Shown here piece after piece: positions 59,052 through 64,000 of a DNA stretch of 64,000 nt. The position numbers and the translations under genes were made by a program. A model generated the notes under the pieces. That model did no database searches and was not told where the DNA came from. It saw only the letters and a list, made by a program, of their open reading frames with translations. Source of the DNA: Kamptonema formosum PCC 10802 (GTDB lineage Bacteria; Cyanobacteriota; Cyanobacteriia; Cyanobacteriales; Oscillatoriaceae). The first letter of the stretch is position 1. Every line of letters begins with the position of its first letter. The stretch spans positions 4,527,492 through 4,591,491 of the forward strand of contig NZ_KB235948.1 in assembly GCF_000332335.1 (NCBI RefSeq), in the 5' to 3' direction.

Positions 59052-60140
59052 ATGAAAGTCGCGATCGCAACTCAGTGGTTAACACATATGGGAGGCTCTG
59101 AAGTCCTAACGGTAGCGACTGCTTTGTCTCTGGCACTCCTGGGACATCAGGTGGAGGTAATCGTAGCTGAAGGGACGATTCATCCCAAATTTGAGCGTCA
59201 ATTAGAACATCAAGGAATCAAGCTAGTTTCTCTAGCTTCCTACAACAATATGACGGAGAAAGTTGCTGCTCTAACAGAGCTGCTGCGACGAGAGCAACCC
59301 ACTCTAGTCCACTTTATTCCCCTTGAATCCTTGGCTTGTGCCTGGATAGAAAAGGAAACCGCTCGGACAGTCCCTGTAGTAGTCACAGAAACTACTAATG
59401 CTTCCCCTTCCGTTTGGTGGGTTGGCGATCGCGAACACCATGCTCTTAAAGCAGCCGATGGCACCATCGCTATGTCCCGTCAGGCAGCAGCGAACATTCA
59501 ACGTTTTAGGGGAACAGAAAAACCTCTGCAAATAATACCACCCTCCTTGCCTCCCTTAGACAATAGGTGGGACCCGCCTTTGATGGACATTACAGATACT
59601 GCCCTCAATAACATTGGTTGCATCAGCCGACTGTCTGAAGAAAAGGGGCTGGAATTCCTTCTAGCTGCTATGACTATGATTGATAGAAAAGCTAACAAGA
59701 TAACGCTGCACATATTTGGTGAAGGACAGGAGCGCTATCGAGTGGAATCTCTGATTCGGGCTTTTGATTTGGATGATGCGGTTGTGCTACACGGATATGT
59801 CGAGGACATGTATGTATCTATAGAAAGCTGTGCGCTGTTTGTTCTCCCTTCTTTATTGGAAGGATTGCCTCTGTCTTTAATTGAGATTATTGCTTCTGGA
59901 CGGCCTTTCATTGCTACGAATGTAGGAGGCATTCCAGAGCTGGTTGATGGCGAAGACTGGGCCGATTTAGTGCCTATTGGAGATTCCAGAGCGCTAGCAG
60001 AAGCTATTGAGCGGCGGATGGGAAATCCAGCGCAGTTACGCAGTGATGGGAGACGCGCTCGCGCCGCTTATGACCGTTGCTGGCATTCCCAACTACGAGC
60101 AGAACAACTCGTTCAATTTTATCAGCGGGTCTTGGCTTGA
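59052..60140 (+). CDS. GT4-family glycosyltransferase
   Basis: 362 aa from ATG 59052 (MKVAIATQWLTHMGGSEVLT); the earlier frame start lies inside the deacetylase gene. GT-B fold of GT4: N-terminal THMGGSEV, ISRLSEEKGLEFLLAAMTMI and the Ex7E motif region LPSLLEGLPLSLIEIIASGR PFIATNVGGIPELVDG. Family knowledge: BtrM/NeoM of aminoglycoside clusters are GT4 enzymes that transfer GlcNAc to 2-deoxystreptamine, with the acetyl group then removed by the PIG-L deacetylase. The order deacetylase-GT4 here suggests the same step. Donor and acceptor are not proven. It ends shortly before the MATE gene. Confidence 0.88.
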   Translation: MKVAIATQWLTHMGGSEVLTVATALSLALLGHQVEVIVAEGTIHPKFERQLEHQGIKLVSLASYNNMTEKVAALTELLRREQPTLVHFIPLESLACAWIEKETARTVPVVVTETTNASPSVWWVGDREHHALKAADGTIAMSRQAAANIQRFRGTEKPLQIIPPSLPPLDNRWDPPLMDITDTALNNIGCISRLSEEKGLEFLLAAMTMIDRKANKITLHIFGEGQERYRVESLIRAFDLDDAVVLHGYVEDMYVSIESCALFVLPSLLEGLPLSLIEIIASGRPFIATNVGGIPELVDGEDWADLVPIGDSRALAEAIERRMGNPAQLRSDGRRARAAYDRCWHSQLRAEQLVQFYQRVLA

Positions 60141-60208
60141 GAAATCAGGCTCCCAACCGGAGTTTAAACTATCCACTTGCAGCGCCCATAGTCAAATGTG
60201 TTGCCAAA

Positions 60209-61672
60209 ATGCAGATCACCTCAACGAAATTTAAGTCAGAGCTTCTCTCAGAAGCTCTAGAAAGCCTGCGACTGGTAGTTCCCTTAGTAATTACTCAACT
60301 ATGTGACACTGCTATCAATGCCGTGGATGTAGTAATGATGGGCTTACTTGGCACTCAAAGTTTAGCGGCTGGTGCCCTAGGTGCAATCACCTTTTCTACC
60401 TCATTGTATGTTGTCTATGGAATTACCTCGGGAGTAGGAGCAATGGCAGCCGAGGCTTTTGGGGCGGGCAAAACAGACCAAATAGGTCGTGTCGCCTGTC
60501 AGGGACTATGGCTAGTAGCTGCCATGTCCATACCCGTGATGCTTTTTACTTGCCATTGTGACTCCATCCTGCTTCTATTGGGTCAAGAAGAAAGCAATGC
60601 ACTCTTAGCAAAAACCTATTCACGGGCCCTTGTTTGGGGCTTTCCTGCTGCTGCCGGCGTTTTGGTTTTAAAAGACATTGCCTCTGCTATCAAGCAACCC
60701 CGATTTGTCACCATAATTATGGTTGCAGGATTGTTATTAAATGTACCTGCTAATTACGTGCTGATGTTCGGAAAACTTGGGTTTCCCCCCCTTGGTTTAG
60801 CCGGGATAGGCTGGACAAGTAGCCTCATTTTTTGGGTTAATTTCTTAGCCGCATCTGCTTTCCTTGCTTTTCACACAAACTTTAAGCATTACCAGCTTTT
60901 TCGCTATTTGCATCAGTTTGATAGGGATATGTTTGTAAAAATTTTCCAAACTGGATGGCCTATGGGAATTCACTTTGGAGCCGAAATAGCACTGTTGAAT
61001 GTCACAGCTTGGCTGATGGGGTATTTGGGAACAGTGATGTTAGCAGCCCATCAAATTGCTATCCAGACAGCAGAAATTTTTCTGGTGATTCCAGCCGCCA
61101 TTACCTGTGCTACTGTGGCGAGAGTGGGGCAGAGGCTGGGAGAGGAAAATCCTTTTGGTGCCAGAATATCTGCATCTGTCAGTATTGCTTTTGGTGCGAT
61201 GTTTACGTTCGCTGTTGCACTAATTTTATGGCTGTTTTCTGACCGCCTTGTGGCCATTTATTTGGACATCAATAATCCAGATAATACTGAGGCGGTTAAG
61301 ACGGCAATTTCTTTTCTCAACTTGGCGGCGCTCTACCAAATTACTTATGGTATTCAAATGATTGCTGTTGGGGCTTTGCTAGGAGTACAGGATACCCGCA
61401 TACCCATGTTGGTTAACCTCTTGGCTTTTTGGATTGTTGGCTTGGGGGGAAGCTATTTAATGGGACTAACTTTGGGTTGGGGAGGTATCGGCTTATGGTG
61501 GGGTTTAATTCTAGGCCCAGCAATCTCTGCGGTGATTTTAATTTGGCGTTTTTATTTTATAATTTCTGAAAAGCTTGCCAGCCTTGAGAATGTTGAAGAT
61601 CGCGCTCGCACCAATCGCGCTCGCACCATTAGTAGCCAACCTTTAGACGACGCTCAAGCATCCATTAGTTGA
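60209..61672 (+). CDS. MATE-family exporter
   Basis: 487 aa from ATG 60209 (MQITSTKFKSELLSEALESL); the longer open frame overlaps the GT4 gene. About 12 predicted membrane segments, starting LRLVVPLVITQLCDTAINAV DVVMMGLLGT, later PAAAGVLVLKDIASAIKQPR F and WPMGIHFGAEIALLNVTAWL MGYLGTVMLAAHQIAIQTAE, typical of MATE (MatE) transporters. Exports drugs or metabolites by H+ or Na+ antiport (family knowledge); as last gene of the cluster it is a good candidate for export of, or self-protection from, the product. The C-terminal tail (NRARTISSQPLDDAQASIS) is soluble. Confidence 0.9.
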   Translation: MQITSTKFKSELLSEALESLRLVVPLVITQLCDTAINAVDVVMMGLLGTQSLAAGALGAITFSTSLYVVYGITSGVGAMAAEAFGAGKTDQIGRVACQGLWLVAAMSIPVMLFTCHCDSILLLLGQEESNALLAKTYSRALVWGFPAAAGVLVLKDIASAIKQPRFVTIIMVAGLLLNVPANYVLMFGKLGFPPLGLAGIGWTSSLIFWVNFLAASAFLAFHTNFKHYQLFRYLHQFDRDMFVKIFQTGWPMGIHFGAEIALLNVTAWLMGYLGTVMLAAHQIAIQTAEIFLVIPAAITCATVARVGQRLGEENPFGARISASVSIAFGAMFTFAVALILWLFSDRLVAIYLDINNPDNTEAVKTAISFLNLAALYQITYGIQMIAVGALLGVQDTRIPMLVNLLAFWIVGLGGSYLMGLTLGWGGIGLWWGLILGPAISAVILIWRFYFIISEKLASLENVEDRARTNRARTISSQPLDDAQASIS

Positions 61673-61678
61673 GAATGC

Positions 61679-61735
61679 TATAGCAGTATTGGCCAGTGCT
61701 ATATATAGCACTAGCCACATGGGTTAGGACATTAG
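61679..61735. mobile_element. MITE-like element end(s), TATAGCA family
   Basis: TATAGCAGTATTGGCCAGTG CTATATATAGCACTAGCCAC ATGGGTTAGGAC: back-to-back element ends right after the MATE gene, where the cluster stops. Related to 7558, 11306 and 33128. Confidence 0.55.
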
Positions 61736-61800
61736 AGGGTCGGAGGGAACGCCTGCCCTGCTGCTATACCTGCCACCGGCAGCAAGATTTGACCCTCTAC

Positions 61801-64000
61801 CTAGGAGCCGGATTCCCCTGACAGCACCTCCCCTTCAAAAACATAAGCCGCCCCAGCACGGGATTTGCCAGAGGTGCGGGCGTAACCGGCTCCCACCACC
61901 GCCCGCGAGCCACTGATGGCCACCGCAGAGCCGAAACGGTCGTCCGCCTGCAACTCCTCCGGTTGCAGCTTGCGCTTTTGCTCCCAAACGCCATTTTCAC
62001 ACTGGAAAAGATAAGCCGCCCCAGCATATTCTTTGCCGGCAGCACCGGCTCGCTCCACCCCGACAATCGCCCAGCCGTCACAAACACTAACCGAATAACC
62101 GAAGCGCTCGCCACCCTGCAAATCAGCCGGTTGCAGTTTCTGCTTTTGCAGCCAAAGCCCACTTTCGCAGTGGAAAATATAAGCCGCCCCAGCCTTTTCT
62201 TGGCCCGGAACACCGGCACCAGACGCGCCGACAATCGCCCAGTCGCCACTAATCGCCACCGAAATGCCAAATTTCTCATCGGTTTGCAACTCAGCCGCTT
62301 TCAGCTTGTGCTTTTGCTGCCAGACGCCACTTTCGCACTGGAAAATGTACGCCGCTCCAGCACTGTCAAAGCCTGCGGCGTCGGTGTAAATCGCCCCAAC
62401 AATCGCCCTGCCGCCACTGATAGCCACAGAGGAGCCGAAACAGTCGCCGCGCTGCAAGTGAGCCGGCTGCAGTTTCTGCTTTTCCTCCCAAACCCCGTTT
62501 GAACACTGGAAAATATAAGCCGCCCCAACATTTTCTTTGCCAGGGGCGTCGGCGTCAGACGCCCCGACAATTGCCCAGCCCTCACTAATCGCAACTGCCG
62601 ATCCAAAAAAGTCGTTCCGTTGCAAGTCAGCCGGTTGCAGTTTCTGCTTTTGCTGCCAAGAACCGCTTTCGTATTGAAAAATATACGCCGCTCCCGCACG
62701 TTTCGATCCCGGAGCACCGGCGCAAGACGCCCCAACAATCGCCCAGTCGCCACTGATAGCCACCGAGGAGCCAAACCAGTCGCCGCCAAGCAACTCAGCC
62801 GGCTGCAGTTTGTGCTTTTGCTCCCAAGCGCCGTTTGAGTGCTGAAAGATATAAGCCGCCCCAGCATATTCTTTGCTCTGGGCACTCGCCCAAGACGCCC
62901 CGGCAATCGCCCAGCCGCCACTGATGGCCACTGAATGGCTGAATTTGCTGTTGCCCTTCAAGTCTGCCGGTTGCAACTTGTGCGCTAGCGCTATCTCTTT
63001 TGGGGCACCGGCAATAGGATTTTCCTCCACCGGCACTGCTGGGGAAGCTGGAATCTCATCCGCCGGCACTGCCGGTGGTGCCGGTGCTGCCGGTGGTGCC
63101 GGTGCTGCCGGTGGAATCCAGAATGTCACCGCCACGGGTTCACTACCCCAGTAAATGCCTTGATTGCTGAGATTTTCAACCGTCACCCCGCCAGCAGCAC
63201 CTTTGCGCCCGACAATCGCCCACTCGCCCCGGAATGCCAGCTGGCGAATCAGCCGGCTGCCAATCGCCTCGCAGGCTTTTTTCGCCGCCTCCGAAAGATT
63301 GAAGCTCGCTTCGTCGCAAGCGGCAATGGCCACAATCCGCCCATCGGGCAAGCTTTCAATCAGTTCAGCCAGGGTGTCGGCACTGTTGGGGTTGGCCCAC
63401 AGGTCAAACGTCCCTCCTGCGAGCACGGTGCCTTGCCTTTCATCAAAGACTGCCACGTTCAGCCCTCGCTGGCACTTTCCCTCAACCGTCACAGGTGCGC
63501 CATTGAGCGTAATTTGAGTTCGGTCAGCCCGATCGCCCCCTCCCGATGTCACGCAAATCACGCCCAGACTGGGGGCTGCCTCCGCAACGCTCAGGGTGTG
63601 CCTCTGGATCGCCGGCCCATAGGAGACTTCTTCTGTGGCGCTTCCCGGCGCATTTCCCTTTTTGCCAATCATCGCCCAAGAGCCTTGGGTGGCCAGTTGG
63701 TGAACTTTGATGCTGCCCAAGGCTTCGCAGGCTTTTTTGGCCGCGTCTGAAAAGCTGTAGTTGGCCTCTTCTTTAACCGCTAAGGCGACAAGAATACCCG
63801 CTGGCAGCGGTTCGATAAATTGAATCAATACTTCAGAAGTTTCTGCAGCAAAGGTGTCGAAGGTGGTGGCTATCAGCGGCTGTCCCCTTTCCGGGTCAAT
63901 CGCGGCGACATTGATGCCGCGCGAGTAGTTTGCATACCCGATTTCTATGCCGTTGATGCTAATGCGAGCCAGATTGCCGCCGTAAAATCCGCCAGATTCG
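61801..64000 (-). CDS. ILEI-domain / FG-GAP repeat protein (5' partial)
   Basis: The minus-strand frame stays open to the window edge (SRGINVAAIDPERGQPLIAT TFDTF.. continues upstream of the first ATG at 63828), so the N-terminus is missing. Two ILEI/FAM3-like modules are visible: INVAAIDPERGQ...FIEPLPAGILVALAVKEEAN..ACEALGS..LATQGSWAMIGKKG and LNVAVFDERQGTVLAGGTFD...AFRGEWAIVGRKG. A Pro/Ala linker (PPAAPAPPAAPAPPAVPADE) and seven FG-GAP-like blades of about 48 residues follow, each 'FGSSVAISGDWAIVGAS....AGAAYIFQ...G.W.QK.KLQP..L'. Family knowledge: FG-GAP blades form integrin-like beta-propellers; the function is probably surface or carbohydrate binding. The start lies outside, so a signal peptide cannot be checked. 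Confidence 0.85.
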   Translation of the reverse strand, partial: ESGGFYGGNLARISINGIEIGYANYSRGINVAAIDPERGQPLIATTFDTFAAETSEVLIQFIEPLPAGILVALAVKEEANYSFSDAAKKACEALGSIKVHQLATQGSWAMIGKKGNAPGSATEEVSYGPAIQRHTLSVAEAAPSLGVICVTSGGGDRADRTQITLNGAPVTVEGKCQRGLNVAVFDERQGTVLAGGTFDLWANPNSADTLAELIESLPDGRIVAIAACDEASFNLSEAAKKACEAIGSRLIRQLAFRGEWAIVGRKGAAGGVTVENLSNQGIYWGSEPVAVTFWIPPAAPAPPAAPAPPAVPADEIPASPAVPVEENPIAGAPKEIALAHKLQPADLKGNSKFSHSVAISGGWAIAGASWASAQSKEYAGAAYIFQHSNGAWEQKHKLQPAELLGGDWFGSSVAISGDWAIVGASCAGAPGSKRAGAAYIFQYESGSWQQKQKLQPADLQRNDFFGSAVAISEGWAIVGASDADAPGKENVGAAYIFQCSNGVWEEKQKLQPAHLQRGDCFGSSVAISGGRAIVGAIYTDAAGFDSAGAAYIFQCESGVWQQKHKLKAAELQTDEKFGISVAISGDWAIVGASGAGVPGQEKAGAAYIFHCESGLWLQKQKLQPADLQGGERFGYSVSVCDGWAIVGVERAGAAGKEYAGAAYLFQCENGVWEQKRKLQPEELQADDRFGSAVAISGSRAVVGAGYARTSGKSRAGAAYVFEGEVLSGESGS
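62000..62960 (-). repeat. ~144-bp tandem coding repeats (FG-GAP blades)
   Basis: Blades repeat every 144 bp or so with shared phrases in the DNA (GCCACTGATAGCCAC / CAAATCAGCCGGTTGCAG / CGCCCCAGC). Blades differ at several positions, so they are older than the repeats in the coiled-coil and kinase genes. Confidence 0.8.

Noticed and set aside
62301-62921. Second minus-strand frame across the FG-GAP gene
   Set aside because: Off-frame reading of the repeated blades; the main frame matches FG-GAP motifs throughout.

Overview
The window looks like chromosomal DNA of a filamentous, non-marine cyanobacterium of the Oscillatoriales type (Microcoleus, Oscillatoria or Kamptonema-like). This is an inference from gene content: a Psb34-type photosystem II assembly protein, a ThiO-ThiG fusion, a fibrillin (PAP) protein, a GUN4 remnant, eukaryotic-type Ser/Thr kinases with pilin-like sensor domains, many TPR, pentapeptide and FG-GAP proteins, ATTTTGG heptamer repeats, and intergenic regions full of short palindromic repeats. 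No rRNA, tRNA, transposase or CRISPR array was recognised.

Layout. 1-5.3 kb: a coiled-coil/PLD-like/TPR protein (cut by the left edge) and a TPR-2OG-Fe(II) oxygenase. 5.7-13.7 kb: a small conserved protein, an FAD monooxygenase-like protein, an NB-ARC ATPase, an AT-richer B12/radical-SAM enzyme, and an Hpt-like protein whose phospho-accepting His is Asn. 13.9-22.5 kb: cupin, citramalate synthase CimA, 2Fe-2S ferredoxin, ThiO-ThiG, Psb34, a DUF29-type protein and an HD hydrolase. 22.7-32.6 kb (all minus strand): two related Ser/Thr kinases, a TPR-GT61 glycosyltransferase, MtnA, and a globin-membrane-pentapeptide fusion whose proximal His is Asp. 33.7-47.5 kb: EF-hand PLP decarboxylase, class III cyclase, Dxs, a decayed tldD, a HAD phosphatase, a BNR-repeat protein, fibrillin, a kinase-GUN4 remnant and a ParB. 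61.8-64 kb: an ILEI/FG-GAP repeat protein cut by the right edge.

The standout region is 47.6-61.7 kb, a tightly packed set of 14 genes that reads as an aminocyclitol/aminoglycoside-like biosynthetic cluster. It has a DegT aminotransferase of the scyllo-inosose type directly followed by a sugar-phosphate cyclase with 2-deoxy-scyllo-inosose synthase motifs (not dehydroquinate synthase motifs). Next come a heptose-nucleotide module (HddC-like nucleotidyltransferase, GmhA-like isomerase, GmhB-like phosphatase), a LegB-like dehydratase with a second nucleotidyltransferase, a GDP-fucose-synthase-like reductase, a SPASM radical SAM enzyme, a methyltransferase, a PIG-L deacetylase, a GT4 glycosyltransferase and a MATE exporter. 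The enzyme logic parallels butirosin/neomycin (DOI synthase, aminotransferase, dehydrogenase, GT4, deacetylase) and the heptose-containing hygromycin B type compounds. The product and the assignments are inferred, not demonstrated.

The intergenic DNA carries at least five dispersed repeat families: AAACCCGGTTT palindromes, a ~110-bp element with a CRISPR-repeat-like edge, MITE-like elements with TATAGCA termini, GGGGCGGGTT hairpins and GTTCCCAGGC hairpins. It also has a 136-bp tandem repeat and several gene remnants. This suggests an expanding, repeat-rich genome with ongoing gene decay.
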